In this document: in pieces, positions 33,814 through 43,247 of the stretch
Layout of the letters: every line of letters starts with the position of its first letter
Numbering within the stretch: position 1 is the first letter of the stretch
Assembly (NCBI RefSeq): GCF_022829385.1
Contig: NZ_JAKSXX010000221.1
Location: forward strand, 1 to 64,000
DNA: 64,000 nt
Source of the DNA: Methylobacterium sp. J-070
GTDB taxonomy: Bacteria; Pseudomonadota; Alphaproteobacteria; Rhizobiales; Beijerinckiaceae
Direction: 5' to 3'
Program-made: the position numbers and the translations under genes
The notes under the pieces: generated by a model
What the model was told of the DNA's origin: nothing
Databases searched by the model: none
The model's input: the letters and a program-made list of their open reading frames with translations, nothing else

Positions 33814-34563
33814 GGGCCCACGGCTCCGTCGAACCAGCCGATTCACCTCATCGCTGCTCTGTGCGTCCACGAGGCGCGGATTCGCGCGATCGAGGTCGCC
33901 GTCCAGCAGATCGTAAGGGCCCATTTCGGCGTGCTGGTTTTGACGGAGGGCTTCGAACTGCATGCCGCCGATCTCTACGGCGGCAACGGCTTCTTCAAGG
34001 GTGTCAAACCCGACGAACGGATCGGCTGCATCCACGATATCCTGGATGCCCTCGCAACGCACGAGGCGACGGTCCTGTGGGCCGCCGTGGACAAGATGAA
34101 GCTCTATTCCGGCCGCCATCCGCATCGGATGGCCTTCCCGTTCCTCGTCGAGCGCCTGGAGGATTGGCTGAGCCAACCCGAACCGAAGCTCGGGCTGCTG
34201 GTCGCCGACGAGAACAAGGAGATCGAGCAGAAGCTGATTGACGATCTCGAGATCTTCAAGCTGAGCGGTACCAATATGGGCTGGCGATCGACCCAGATCA
34301 GCTCGATCGTGGATTCAATTCATTTCGTCCAATCGACAAACAACAGGCTCATTCAGTGCGTCGATATCGTCGCGTATTTCTCGCTGAAATATTATCGGCA
34401 AGAGCAGAAATTCATCAAAGACTTCCGAGAGGCCGGCACGAGCAACATCCCCTGGCCGATATGGCGTGAGGCACAACCCGATGCGGCGCCCAGCAGGAAG
34501 GCGATCCATCAGATCGGCCGGAAGCTCGACGCCCTCACGGTCGGACGGAAGGTGTTTCCCTGA
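33814..34563 (+). pseudogene. DUF3800-family protein, N terminus missing
   Basis: Recognisable protein starts at about 33814-33832 (NQPIHLIAALCVHE). It continues with FELHAADLYGGNGFFKG, LGLLVADENKEIEQKLIDDL and IVDSIHFVQSTNNRLIQCVD, then IVAYF, the pattern of DUF3800 (RNase H-like fold). The family normally begins about 20 residues earlier with an Asp-Glu-Ser-Gly acidic motif, which is absent. The frame is open back to 33616, but that part is antisense to the DUF2442 remnant. Base composition is lower in GC than the neighbours, suggesting acquired DNA. It could still be translated from an upstream GTG. Confidence 0.6.
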
Positions 34564-34706
34564 AGGGGGGTCAACCGGCGCGCCATCCCGTGGGAGGCGC
34601 CGGGGCTCGGTGACCCAAACCCGCTGCCGGCTGATGGGTGGAATTTGGGACCGCCCCCGCCTCGTGTCAAACAAAGCGGGAACGGCGAGCCGCCGGGATT
34701 CCCCCA

Positions 34707-36380
34707 TCACATGTTCGGATAGTTCGGCCCCCCCGGACCCTCCGGCGGCACCCAGTCGATGTTCTGGTTCGGATCCTTGATATCGCACGTCTTGCAGTGG
34801 ACGCAGTTCTGCGCGTTGATCTGGTAGCGCACCCCATCCGAGGCGGCGGCGTCCTCCACCCACTCGTAGACGCCCGCCGGGCAGTAGCGGGACGAGGGAC
34901 CGCCATAGACGTCGTGCTCGGAGCGCTTCTGCAGCTCCATGTCGCGGATCTTGAGGTGGGGCGGCTGGTCCTCCTCGTGGTTGGTGTTCGACAGGTAGAC
35001 CGAGGACAGCCGGTCGAAGGTCAGCTTGCCGTCGGGCTTCGGGTAGGTGATCGGCGTCACCTCGGCGAGCGGCTTGAGGCAGGCATGGTCGGGCTTGCCG
35101 TGCGCGAGCGTGCCGAACGGCGAGGCGCCGAGGATGCTGGTCGCCCACATGTCGATCCCGCCCAGCCCGACGCCCACCAGCGTGCCGTAGCGCGACCAGA
35201 GCGGCTTGACGTTGCGCACCGCCTTGAGGTCCCGGCCGATCGGGCTGTCGCGCCAGCCGGCCTCGTAGGCGGTGAGCTCGTCGCCCGCGCGGCCCGCCTT
35301 CAGGGCGTCCGCGATGGCGTCGGCCGCCTGCATCCCGGACAGCAGCGCGTTGTGCGAGCCCTTGATCCGCGGCACGTTCACGAACCCCGCCGAGCAGCCG
35401 ACCAGGCAGCCCCCCGGGAAGACCAGCTTCGGCACCGATTGCCAGCCGCCCTCCATGATGGCCCGCGCGCCGTAGCCGATGCGCTTGGCCCCCGCGAAGG
35501 TCTCGGCAATCATCGGGTGGGTCTTGAAGCGCTGGAACTCCTCGAACGGCGACAGGGTCGGGTTCTCGTAGTTCAGGTGGGTGACGAAGCCGACCGAGAG
35601 CAGGTTGTCGTCGAAATGGTACAGCCAGGAGCCGCCGCCGGCCCTGTTGGGCAGCGGCCAGCCCATGGTGTGGCGCACCAGCCCCGGCTCGAAGGTCGAA
35701 TCCGGCAATTGCCAGAGCTCCTTCACGCCGAGCCCGTACTTGAAGTGGTCGCTGTGGCGGTTGAGGGCGAAGCGCTGGATCAGCCCCTTGGTGAGGTTGC
35801 CCCGGGCGCCCTCGCCGAACACCGTGTACTTGCCGCGCAGCTCCATGCCGCGGGTGTAGTCGTCCCGCGGATCCCCCGAGCGGCCGATGCCCAGGTCGCC
35901 GGTGGCGATGCCCGCCACCGCGCCGGCCTCGTCGAACAGCACCTCGGAGGCCGGGAAGCCCGGATAGATCTCGACGCCGAGCGCCTCGGCCTGGGCGCCG
36001 AGATACTTGCATACGTTCGAGAGCGAGCCGACGAAGTTGCCGTGGTTCGACATGAGCTTGGGGAAGAACACGTTCGGCAGGGAGACGCCGCTGTTCTTGG
36101 TGAGCATCATGAACTCGTCGCGCTGGACCGCGGTCTTCAGCGGCCGCTCCGGATCGGTGCGCCAGTCCGGCAGCAGGGCGTCGAGGCCGATCGGGTCGAT
36201 CACCGCCCCGGACAGGATGTGGGCGCCGACCTCGGAGCCCTTCTCGACCACGACGACGGAGATCTCCTCGCCGATCTCGGCGGCGCGCTGCTTCAGGCGG
36301 ATCGCGGTGGCGAGCCCGGCCGGGCCGGCGCCGACCACGACCACGTCGAAATCCATGCTCTCGCGTTCGGGCAGCGCCAT
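34707..36380 (-). CDS. Electron transfer flavoprotein-ubiquinone oxidoreductase
   Basis: 557 residues, the normal size. Inner-membrane-associated enzyme passing electrons from ETF to ubiquinone. The FAD fold VVVVGAGPAGLATAIRLKQ is near the N terminus (about 12-30). GGCLVGCSAGFVNVPRIKGSH is the ubiquinone/FAD signature. The C-terminal 4Fe-4S motif is YCPAGVYEW with QNCVHCKTCDIKDP. ATG 36380 is chosen, with AGGAGA-like purines before it; the frame is open to 36515. It stands alone, without etfAB. Confidence 0.96.
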   Translation of the reverse strand: MALPERESMDFDVVVVGAGPAGLATAIRLKQRAAEIGEEISVVVVEKGSEVGAHILSGAVIDPIGLDALLPDWRTDPERPLKTAVQRDEFMMLTKNSGVSLPNVFFPKLMSNHGNFVGSLSNVCKYLGAQAEALGVEIYPGFPASEVLFDEAGAVAGIATGDLGIGRSGDPRDDYTRGMELRGKYTVFGEGARGNLTKGLIQRFALNRHSDHFKYGLGVKELWQLPDSTFEPGLVRHTMGWPLPNRAGGGSWLYHFDDNLLSVGFVTHLNYENPTLSPFEEFQRFKTHPMIAETFAGAKRIGYGARAIMEGGWQSVPKLVFPGGCLVGCSAGFVNVPRIKGSHNALLSGMQAADAIADALKAGRAGDELTAYEAGWRDSPIGRDLKAVRNVKPLWSRYGTLVGVGLGGIDMWATSILGASPFGTLAHGKPDHACLKPLAEVTPITYPKPDGKLTFDRLSSVYLSNTNHEEDQPPHLKIRDMELQKRSEHDVYGGPSSRYCPAGVYEWVEDAAASDGVRYQINAQNCVHCKTCDIKDPNQNIDWVPPEGPGGPNYPNM

Positions 36381-36548
36381 CCTCGCCTCTCCTTTTCTTC
36401 TTCCGAACACCGATCCGTCGCCGGGCCGGCAGTCCTGCTGCCGTCTCAAGCGATTCCAAGCTGGAAAGGCAAGTTGCCGACGCCGAGACCAAAGGCAAAG
36501 TTCCCTTTGCCGCACCGGGGGGGTTAGGGCGTATTCCCATCCACCCTC

Positions 36549-36660
36549 CTCATCCTGAGGTGCCGGAGCGCAGCGAAGGCCTCGAAGGAGCCCTCCAGGG
36601 ATCGCGCGGCTGGCTGGAGGGCTCCTTCGAGGCCCGCTGACGCGGGCACCTCAGGATGAG
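36549..36660. repeat. Long palindromic repeat, family B (copy 2)
   Basis: 112 bases with perfect outer arms CTCATCCTGAGGTGCC (36549-36564) and GGCACCTCAGGATGAG (36645-36660). Perfect inner arms CCTCGAAGGAGCCCTCCAG and CTGGAGGGCTCCTTCGAGG surround a short GGGATCGCGCGGCTGG centre. It lies in the 394-base gap between the divergent ETF-QO and uracil-glycosylase genes. Confidence 0.9.
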
Positions 36661-36774
36661 GGGGCTGGATGGGACGATCCGTTCCGGGCATGCCGGCTTC
36701 GCGCTATTCGGTCACGCAAGTCCTTGCCACCCGGAGCGATTCGGCGAGTTGTCCACAGGTCCCGGCACTCCCAC

Positions 36775-37665
36775 ATGACAGATCACATGCCGAGCCCCAC
36801 CGACGCGCAAGCCGACCTGATCGCCTATCTCGACTTCCACGTGGAGGCCGGCGCCGACGCGGCCCTCGACGAGCACCCGCACGACCGCTTCAACGAAGCC
36901 GATGCGCCGGCGCCCGCCCTGCGCGCGCCGCGTCGGCCGGCGCCCCGGGTCGCCGAACAGCCCGTCGGCCCGGTCGCCAACACGCTCGTGCCGCCCCCCG
37001 GCGCGGCTCCCCCCGCCGCGCCGCCCCGCACCTTCGGCCGCGCCGCCAGCGCCCAGCCCGACGAGGCGGCATCCGACGCCCGCGCCCGGGCTCGGCAGGC
37101 CAAGAATCTCGACGAGCTGGAAAAGATCCTGGCGGAGTTCGACGCCTGCCCGCTGCGCTTCACCGCCAAGAACCTCGTCTTCGCCGACGGCAATCCCGAG
37201 GCGCGGGTGATGTTTCTCGGCGAGGCGCCCGGGGCGGACGAGGACCGGATCGGCAAGCCGTTCATGGGCCGCTCGGGCCAGCTCCTCGACAAGATGATGG
37301 CGGCGATCGGCCTCGACCGGACCAGCGCCTATATCGGCAACATCGTGCCCTGGCGGCCCCCGGGCAACCGCAACCCGACGCCCCAGGAGGTCGCGGTCTG
37401 CCGGCCCTTCGTGGAGCGGCAGATCGAGCTGGTGGACCCGGACATCATCGTCTGCCTCGGCGCGCCCGCCACCCAGACCCTGTCGGGCACCAAGGACGGC
37501 ATCCTGCGGACCCGCGGACGCCTGTTCCCGTACGCCCTGCCGAACCGGGAGGTGAAGCTCCTGGCCACGCTCCATCCGGCCTTCCTGCTGCGCCAGCCCG
37601 CGCAGAAGCGCCTGGCGTGGCGGGATTTCCGCGCCCTGCGGTCCCTGCTCGACGGGAAAGCTTGA
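36775..37665 (+). CDS. Uracil-DNA glycosylase (family 4-like)
   Basis: 296 residues. The C-terminal 200 residues are the glycosylase: FDACPLRFTAKNLVFADG, then the catalytic loop GEAPGADEDRIGKPFMG, the NIVPWRPPGNRNPTPQE segment and LLATLHPAFLL. It removes uracil from DNA. Family 4 enzymes use four Cys for an iron-sulfur cluster; here the first Cys pair is reduced to one Cys (ACPL). The N-terminal 90 residues are a Pro/Ala-rich linker. ATG 36775 is chosen; the frame opens at 36724. Confidence 0.9.
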   Translation: MTDHMPSPTDAQADLIAYLDFHVEAGADAALDEHPHDRFNEADAPAPALRAPRRPAPRVAEQPVGPVANTLVPPPGAAPPAAPPRTFGRAASAQPDEAASDARARARQAKNLDELEKILAEFDACPLRFTAKNLVFADGNPEARVMFLGEAPGADEDRIGKPFMGRSGQLLDKMMAAIGLDRTSAYIGNIVPWRPPGNRNPTPQEVAVCRPFVERQIELVDPDIIVCLGAPATQTLSGTKDGILRTRGRLFPYALPNREVKLLATLHPAFLLRQPAQKRLAWRDFRALRSLLDGKA

Positions 37666-37808
37666 CCGCGCGCGCGGAACCGGGTCTCCCCTCCCGCCAT
37701 TAGAGCTTCGTTCCCGCCGGTGCTTCGCCGCCGTCCGGACAGAACGACGCACAGCAGACCGCGTCCTGCCCGAGGCGGCCGGCGCAGCATCGATGGCGGG
37801 ACCCGACC

Positions 37809-38720
37809 ATGCGCTGGGACGATCTACGCAGCTCCGACAACGTCGAGGATCGCCGGGGCGAGGGCGGCGGGGGCGGCATGGGCTTCCCCGGCGGCGGCGC
37901 CGGCGGCCTCGGCATCGGCACCATCGTGGTGCTGCTGATCATCAGCTACTTCACCGGCATCAACCCGGCGATCCTGATCGGCGGCGCCCAGCAGATCGGC
38001 GGCGGCCACAGCCAGCAGCAGGAGCAGCCCGCCGACCCGCAGACCCAGGCCAAGCGCCGCCAGGCGCCCACCGACGAGAGCGGCCGGTTCGCCTCCAAGA
38101 TCCTGGGCAACACCGAGGACGTGTGGAGCCAGATCCTGCCGCAGCAGACCGGCAAGCAGTACACCCCGACGACGCTGGTGCTCTACACCGGCGGCACGCG
38201 CTCGGGCTGCGGCTCGGCCCAGGCCGCGATGGGCCCGTTCTACTGCCCGCTCGACAAGAAGGTCTATCTCGACACGGGCTTCTTCAAGGAGATGGCCTCG
38301 AAGTTCGGTGTGAAGGGCGACTTCGCCTACGCGTACGTCATCGCCCACGAGGTCGGCCACCACGTCCAGGACGTGCTGGGCATCCTCGGCAAGGTCCAGA
38401 CGCGCCAGCAGCAGGCCTCCAGCAAGACCGAGGCGAACGCCCTGTCGGTGCGGATCGAATTGATGGCCGACTGCCTCGCCGGCGTCTGGGCCAAGAACTC
38501 CAACGACAAGTACGCCGAGCTGGACCAGGGCGACATCGACGAGGCGCTCAACGCCGCCGCCCAGATCGGCGACGATTCGCTGCAGAAGCGCTCCCAGGGC
38601 TACGTGGTGCCGGACTCCTTCACCCACGGCTCCTCGGCCCAGCGCCAGCGCTGGTTCACCGCCGGCTACAAGAGCGGCCAGACCAAGGCCTGCGACACGT
38701 TCCGGACGGCCGACAACTGA
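37809..38720 (+). CDS. Neutral zinc metallopeptidase (YpfJ family)
   Basis: 303 residues. A Gly-rich N terminus (RGEGGGGGMGFPGGGAGG) leads to one transmembrane helix (about 35-52, IGTIVVLLIISYFTGI). The peptidase domain lies outside, with the zinc motif AHEVGHHVQ (about 178-186) and a downstream IELMADCLAGVW that gives the third ligand. Two Cys pairs are present (SGCGSA, FYCPLD). The biological substrate is unknown. The ATG is 71 codons of spacing from no other gene; it is monocistronic. A family A repeat follows. Confidence 0.93.
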   Translation: MRWDDLRSSDNVEDRRGEGGGGGMGFPGGGAGGLGIGTIVVLLIISYFTGINPAILIGGAQQIGGGHSQQQEQPADPQTQAKRRQAPTDESGRFASKILGNTEDVWSQILPQQTGKQYTPTTLVLYTGGTRSGCGSAQAAMGPFYCPLDKKVYLDTGFFKEMASKFGVKGDFAYAYVIAHEVGHHVQDVLGILGKVQTRQQQASSKTEANALSVRIELMADCLAGVWAKNSNDKYAELDQGDIDEALNAAAQIGDDSLQKRSQGYVVPDSFTHGSSAQRQRWFTAGYKSGQTKACDTFRTADN

Positions 38721-38761
38721 GGCGGCGGGTTTCGGGATAGTTCGAGGCAAGACCTGGCACG

Positions 38762-38793
38762 CGCCCTCCCTCCCCGCAGAGGGGGGAGGGGGA
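38762..38793. repeat. GC-rich palindromic repeat, family A
   Basis: CCCTCCCTCCCCGCAGAGGG and following g-rich bases, inverted relative to the copy at 17527. It lies between the metallopeptidase gene and the next, convergent small gene. Confidence 0.7.
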
Positions 38794-38856
38794 CGCGTGG
38801 CTCTCAGTCAGACGCTGCGCAACGAATCTGAAGATCTTTGGAAACACATGCGTCGG

Positions 38857-39117
38857 TCACCCCCGGCTCAACCGCCGCGCGTTGGCCTGGACCTTCCGCC
38901 GGTAGCTGCGGATCACCTTGTCGTTCGAGGCGCCCGCGGCGAGCATCAGCGCCGCCTCGCCCGCCGCCATGATCTTCTCGGTCACCATGAGCTGCGCCTC
39001 GACCTGCGCGGCCGGGCCACCGAAGGCGAACATCGCCATCCGCTGCGCGATCACCCCCTGGGCCTCGAGGCCGAGCATCGCCATGTCCAGGCTCGTCGTC
39101 CACCAACCGCAAAACAT
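38857..39117 (-). CDS. Small helical hypothetical protein
   Basis: 86 residues from ATG 39117 with GAGGAAC five bases upstream. The product is one long amphipathic Ala/Met-rich stretch (AMLGLEAQGVIAQRMAMFAF, then EAALMLAAGASNDKVI) ending in a basic tail (SYRRKVQANARRLSRG). It looks phasin-like in composition, but I cannot assign a family. Confidence 0.65.
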   Translation of the reverse strand: MFCGWWTTSLDMAMLGLEAQGVIAQRMAMFAFGGPAAQVEAQLMVTEKIMAAGEAALMLAAGASNDKVIRSYRRKVQANARRLSRG

Positions 39118-39356
39118 CGTGTTCCTCAAAGGTGTCCGGAACGGCCAAGCCCGACCTCATATAGGTCGGCGCGGTTTCCGGCGCGGCAGGGAAACGACGT
39201 AGCTCGCCGAATGGGGCCGAAAAGCCGCACCGAGCCGGTGACGGCCACGGTTGCGTCGGACGCAGGGCGCCCCGCGGACGGCCCCGTCTTTGCACCGTCT
39301 CGATCCATGCCGTAAGCGCCCCGGAGCTTCCCCCCGACACGGCCGCACCTCCTCGC

Positions 39357-40979
39357 ATGATACGCCTCGACAAGATCACCAAGCAGAACGGGCGGCAGCT
39401 CGTCTTCATCGAGGCCTCGGCCGCGCTCCAGCGGGGCGAGAAGATCGGGCTGGTCGGCCCGAACGGGGCCGGCAAGACCACGCTGTTCCGGATGATCATC
39501 GGCCAGGAGCAGCCCGACGAGGGCCAGGTCGCCGCCGACCGGGGCATCACCATCGGGTATTTCAGCCAGGATGTCGGCGAGATGGCCGGCCGCAGCGTCG
39601 TCACCGAGGTGATGGACGGGGCCGGCCCGGTGAGCGCGGTGGCGGCGGAACTTGCCGCGCTCGGCGCGGCGCTGGCTGACCCCGAGCGGGCCGACGAGAT
39701 GGACGCGCTGATCGAGCGCTACGGGGAGGTCCAGGCCCGGTTCGAGGAGCTCGACGGCTACGCCCTGGAGGGCCGCGCCCGCGAGGTGCTCGACGGCCTG
39801 AGCTTCAGCCAGGCGATGATGGACGGCGATGTCGGCGCCCTCTCGGGGGGCTGGAAGATGCGCGTGGCGCTCGCCCGCATCCTGCTGATGCGCCCGGACG
39901 TGATGCTGCTCGACGAGCCGTCGAACCACTTGGATCTCGAGAGCCTGATCTGGCTCGAATCCTTCCTGAAGGCCTATGACGGCGCCCTGCTGATGACCTC
40001 GCACGACCGCGAGTTCATGAACCGCATCGTCACCAAGGTCATCGAGATCGACGGCGGCGCGCTGACCACCTATTCGGGCGACTATGCCTTCTACGAGGGC
40101 CAGCGGAAGCTCAACGAGGCGCAAGCCCAGGCGCAGTTCGATCGCCAGCAGGCGATGCTGGCGAAAGAAATCGCCTTCATCGAGCGGTTCAAGGCCCGGG
40201 CCTCCCACGCCGCCCAGGTGCAGAGCCGGGTGAAGAAGCTCGACAAGATCGAGCGCGTGGAGCCGCCCCGGCGGCGGCAATCGGTGGCGTTCGAGTTCCA
40301 GCCGGCGCCGCGCTCCGGCGACGACGTCGTGATGCTGAAGAACGTGCACAAGCGCTACGGCAGCCGCACGATCTACGAGGGCCTCGACTTCTCGGTGCGG
40401 CGCAAGGAGCGCTGGTGCGTGATGGGCATCAACGGCGCCGGCAAGTCGACGCTCCTCAAGCTCGTCACCGGCACCACGGAGCCGGACGACGGCTCGGTCA
40501 CGGTGGGCGGCAGCGTCAAGCTCGGCTACTTCGCCCAGCACGCCATGGACCTGCTCGACGGCGACCGCACCGTGTTCCAGACCCTGGAGGAGGCCTTCCC
40601 GCAGGCCGGCCAGGGCTCGCTGCGGGCGCTCGCCGGCTGCTTCGGCTTCTCGGGCGACGACGTCGAGAAGCGCTGCCGGGTGCTCTCGGGGGGCGAGAAG
40701 GCCCGGCTGGTCATGGCGCTGATGCTCTACGACCCGCCGAACTTCCTGGTGCTCGACGAGCCGACCAACCATCTCGACATGGGCACCAAGGAGATGCTGA
40801 TCGCGGCGCTCGGCGCCTACGAGGGGACGATGCTGTTCGTCTCCCACGACCGGCATTTCTTGGCGGCCCTGTCGAACCGGGTTCTGGAGGTGACGCCGGA
40901 GGGCATCCACCAGTATGGCGGCGGCTACACCGAGTACGTGGCCCGCACCGGCCAGGAGGCGCCGGGCCTGCGCGGCTGA
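39357..40979 (+). CDS. ABC-F family ATPase (YbiT/EttA-like translation factor)
   Basis: 540 residues, two ATPase domains without membrane segments. Domain 1: Walker A GPNGAGKTT, signature LSGGWKMR, Walker B VMLLDEPSNHLD. Domain 2: INGAGKST, LSGGEKAR, FLVLDEPTNHLD. Between them lies the helical linker (SGDYAFYEGQRKLNEAQAQA ... ASHAAQVQSRVKKLDKI) that reaches the ribosomal P site in ABC-F proteins. Such factors ease ribosome stalling or antibiotic binding. The exact subfamily is uncertain, YbiT-like being the best guess. Confidence 0.93.
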   Translation: MIRLDKITKQNGRQLVFIEASAALQRGEKIGLVGPNGAGKTTLFRMIIGQEQPDEGQVAADRGITIGYFSQDVGEMAGRSVVTEVMDGAGPVSAVAAELAALGAALADPERADEMDALIERYGEVQARFEELDGYALEGRAREVLDGLSFSQAMMDGDVGALSGGWKMRVALARILLMRPDVMLLDEPSNHLDLESLIWLESFLKAYDGALLMTSHDREFMNRIVTKVIEIDGGALTTYSGDYAFYEGQRKLNEAQAQAQFDRQQAMLAKEIAFIERFKARASHAAQVQSRVKKLDKIERVEPPRRRQSVAFEFQPAPRSGDDVVMLKNVHKRYGSRTIYEGLDFSVRRKERWCVMGINGAGKSTLLKLVTGTTEPDDGSVTVGGSVKLGYFAQHAMDLLDGDRTVFQTLEEAFPQAGQGSLRALAGCFGFSGDDVEKRCRVLSGGEKARLVMALMLYDPPNFLVLDEPTNHLDMGTKEMLIAALGAYEGTMLFVSHDRHFLAALSNRVLEVTPEGIHQYGGGYTEYVARTGQEAPGLRG

Positions 40980-41149
40980 CAGGCCGTCGTCGCGGGCGCC
41001 GCCACGCGATCCGGCGCGGGCGCGACCGCGGTGCGCGTGGGGCCGCGGGGTGGCGCGGCGGCCGACCGGACGCCCTGCGACCGGCGCTCCGCTATCGCCC
41101 CGCCCCGGCCCGCGCTAGGCTCTGCCGAAACGGCCCTGCGTGAGACGCC

Positions 41150-41629
41150 GTGCGACGCCTGCTGAAGTTCCTCCACACGATGGGGTCCGCCGGATTGCTG
41201 GGGGCGATGGCGGCCCTGGTCGTCATGCTGAGCCTCGCGCCGGCGCCGGCCGCCCTCGCCGGCTACGCGGCGGTCCGGGGGGCGATGGGGGCCGTGGCCA
41301 CCTGGATCTTCCTGCCGTCCCTCGCCCTGTGCCTGATGTCCGGCCTGCTGGCGATGGCGCTCAACCGCGCCTACCTCAACGCCGGCTGGGCCTGGCTGAA
41401 GCTCGCCACCGGCGTCCTGATGTTCGAGGGCGGGCTGGTCTACGTGCAGGGACCGATGAGGCGCGAGGCCGAGCAGAGCGCCGGGGCCCTCGCCGGCCTG
41501 ATCGATCCCGCCGCGCTGGCGGTCGCGCTCCCGGGCGAGCGCGGCACCCTGTGGGTGCTGCTCGCCGTATCCGCCGCCAACGTCGCGCTCGGGATCTGGC
41601 GCCCGCGGATCCTGCGCATCCCCGCCTGA
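41150..41629 (+). CDS. DUF2269-like membrane protein
   Basis: 159 residues with four predicted helices (KFLHTMGSAGLLGAMAALVV, IFLPSLALCLMSGLLAMAL, LKLATGVLMFEGGLVYV, TLWVLLAVSAANVALGIW). The start is GTG 41150. The HTM motif in helix 1 and the overall layout suggest DUF2269, inner-membrane proteins of unknown role. It is convergent with mnmE. Confidence 0.65.
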   Translation: MRRLLKFLHTMGSAGLLGAMAALVVMLSLAPAPAALAGYAAVRGAMGAVATWIFLPSLALCLMSGLLAMALNRAYLNAGWAWLKLATGVLMFEGGLVYVQGPMRREAEQSAGALAGLIDPAALAVALPGERGTLWVLLAVSAANVALGIWRPRILRIPA

Positions 41630-41805
41630 GCGGGTTTTGCACCCTCGGCGGGCGACGATCCCGGACGCGCATCGGCCCCGCAGCGACCGGCCGTGCGGAG
41701 GGCGGCGCCGCGCACCGGACCTCGGGATGCGGGCCGGGCCGGGGCGGCGGTACCACCCCTGTCGCGGCCCGATCGAGCACGGCCGTGGGCGTGCCGGGCC
41801 CAGCG

Positions 41806-43131
41806 CTATTTTCCAATACAAAAGCCGGCAAACAAACGGTCGAGCACGTCTTCGACGCCGACATGGCCGGCGACCTCGCCGAGCGCTCGGACGGCCAGTC
41901 GCAGATCCTCGGCGGCCAGTTCCGGCAGGCCGCCCGCGCCTGCGAGCAGGCGGTCGAGATGGCCCACACAGGCTTCGAGGGCCGCGCGATGGCGCGCCCG
42001 GGTGATCAGCGCGTCACCCGGGCCCAGACCGTTCTCGGCGGCGGCCTGTATGGCGTCGAGCAACGCTTCGAGGCCTTGGCCGGTCCGGGCCGAGACGCGC
42101 AGCGCGCCCGTGCCTTCGGATTCTAATGAGCCGGCAAATAAGTCGGCCTTGGTGGTGATCGGCAGGACCGGAATCCCCGAGGCTCCGAGGTCGGGCGGGT
42201 CGTCTCCGGGTGGCACCAGCAGGAGCACAAGGTCGGCCGCGTCGATGCGGGCCTGGGTCCGGACGATGCCCTCGGCCTCGAGGGAATCCGCAGTCTCGCG
42301 CAGCCCCGCCGTATCCACCAGGATCACCGGCAGGCCACCCAGGTCCAGGCGGACCTCGATGGCATCGCGGGTGGTGCCGGCGATCTCCGAGACGATGGCG
42401 ACATCCCGTCGGCTGAGGGCGTTCAGGAGGGTCGATTTGCCGGCGTTGGGCGCACCGGCCAGGACCACCGTGAAGCCATCGCGCAACCGCTCGCCCCGGC
42501 GCCCGTCGTGCAGGGCCGCGGCGATCTCCTGGCGAAGACCGGCGACGGCGCCCAGCAGGGCAGCATCCAGCCCGGCCTCGTCCACGTCGCCCTCGTCGGC
42601 GAAGTCCAGGGCCGCTTCCGCGGAAGCGAGGCTGTCGATCGCCCGCGCCCGCCAGGCCGCGACCTGACGGCTGAGCGCCCCGTCGAGTTGCCGCAGGGCC
42701 TGGCGGCGCTGGCCCTCCGTCTCCGCGTCGATCAGGTCCGCCACCGCCTCCGCCTCGGCGAGATCCATCCGGCCGTTCAGCACCGCCCGTCGGGTGAAGG
42801 CGCCGGGGGCGGCGGCGCGGCAACCGGGCATCCGGGCCAGAGCCGCCAGCACGCCCATGCGGATCGCCGGTCCGCCGTGGAGGTGCAGCTCGGCCATGTC
42901 CTCGCCGCTATAGGTCTTCGGGCCCGGGAACCACGCCACCAGGGCACGATCGAGCTCCGTCCCATCGGCGGGGTCGCGCAGGGTTCGGAGCGCCAGCCGA
43001 CGGGGCCCCGGGAGCGCGCCGCCGAACGCGACGAGGACGTGGCGGGCGGCCGGTCCGCTGATCCGGATCACCGCCACGGCGGCACGGCCGAAGCCGCTGG
43101 CGGGGGCGAAGAGGGTTTCGGTCTCGGTCAT
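41806..43131 (-). CDS. mnmE: tRNA modification GTPase MnmE
   Basis: 441 residues. With MnmG it makes the 5-carboxymethylaminomethyl group on wobble uridine 34. N-terminal folate-binding domain (TLFAPASGFGRAAVAVIRIS), helical domain, then a G domain with P-loop GAPNAGKSTLLNAL, DTAGLRET and TKAD. The C-terminal motif ends LFAGFCIGK with the conserved Cys. ATG 43131 is chosen; an in-frame GTG at 43188 would start inside the parS site and adds 19 unlikely residues. Unusually, mnmG is 8 kb away on the other strand. Confidence 0.96.
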   Translation of the reverse strand: MTETETLFAPASGFGRAAVAVIRISGPAARHVLVAFGGALPGPRRLALRTLRDPADGTELDRALVAWFPGPKTYSGEDMAELHLHGGPAIRMGVLAALARMPGCRAAAPGAFTRRAVLNGRMDLAEAEAVADLIDAETEGQRRQALRQLDGALSRQVAAWRARAIDSLASAEAALDFADEGDVDEAGLDAALLGAVAGLRQEIAAALHDGRRGERLRDGFTVVLAGAPNAGKSTLLNALSRRDVAIVSEIAGTTRDAIEVRLDLGGLPVILVDTAGLRETADSLEAEGIVRTQARIDAADLVLLLVPPGDDPPDLGASGIPVLPITTKADLFAGSLESEGTGALRVSARTGQGLEALLDAIQAAAENGLGPGDALITRARHRAALEACVGHLDRLLAGAGGLPELAAEDLRLAVRALGEVAGHVGVEDVLDRLFAGFCIGK

Positions 43132-43171
43132 GGTTCGCGGGGTCGCGCCGGCTCTGCTTGTGTCCTGGGCG

Positions 43172-43187
43172 GGTTTCACGTGAAACA
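43172..43187. promoter_or_regulatory. parS site (15 of 16)
   Basis: GGTTTCACGTGAAACA matches the parS palindrome TGTTTCACGTGAAACA except for the first base. It lies in the gap between divergent mnmE and the beta-lactamase gene and would be bound by ParB. Confidence 0.92.
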
Positions 43188-43247
43188 CGCCGACCCGCTA
43201 TAGCATCCCGACGCCCCGCCGTTCGGATGCGCCAGGATGCCCCCGCG

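Noticed and set aside
31281..34241. 986-codon open frame on the plus strand
   Set aside because: It is antisense to the TPR gene and crosses a repeat; long open frames on the antisense strand are common at this GC content.
36749..36757. TTGTCCACA, eight of nine to a DnaA box
   Set aside because: Isolated, in a gap unrelated to the origin, with no other boxes or GANTC cluster.
43158..43247. Upstream extension of the beta-lactamase start into the parS site
   Set aside because: The extra 30 residues are a reading of parS and would bury the Tat-like signal.
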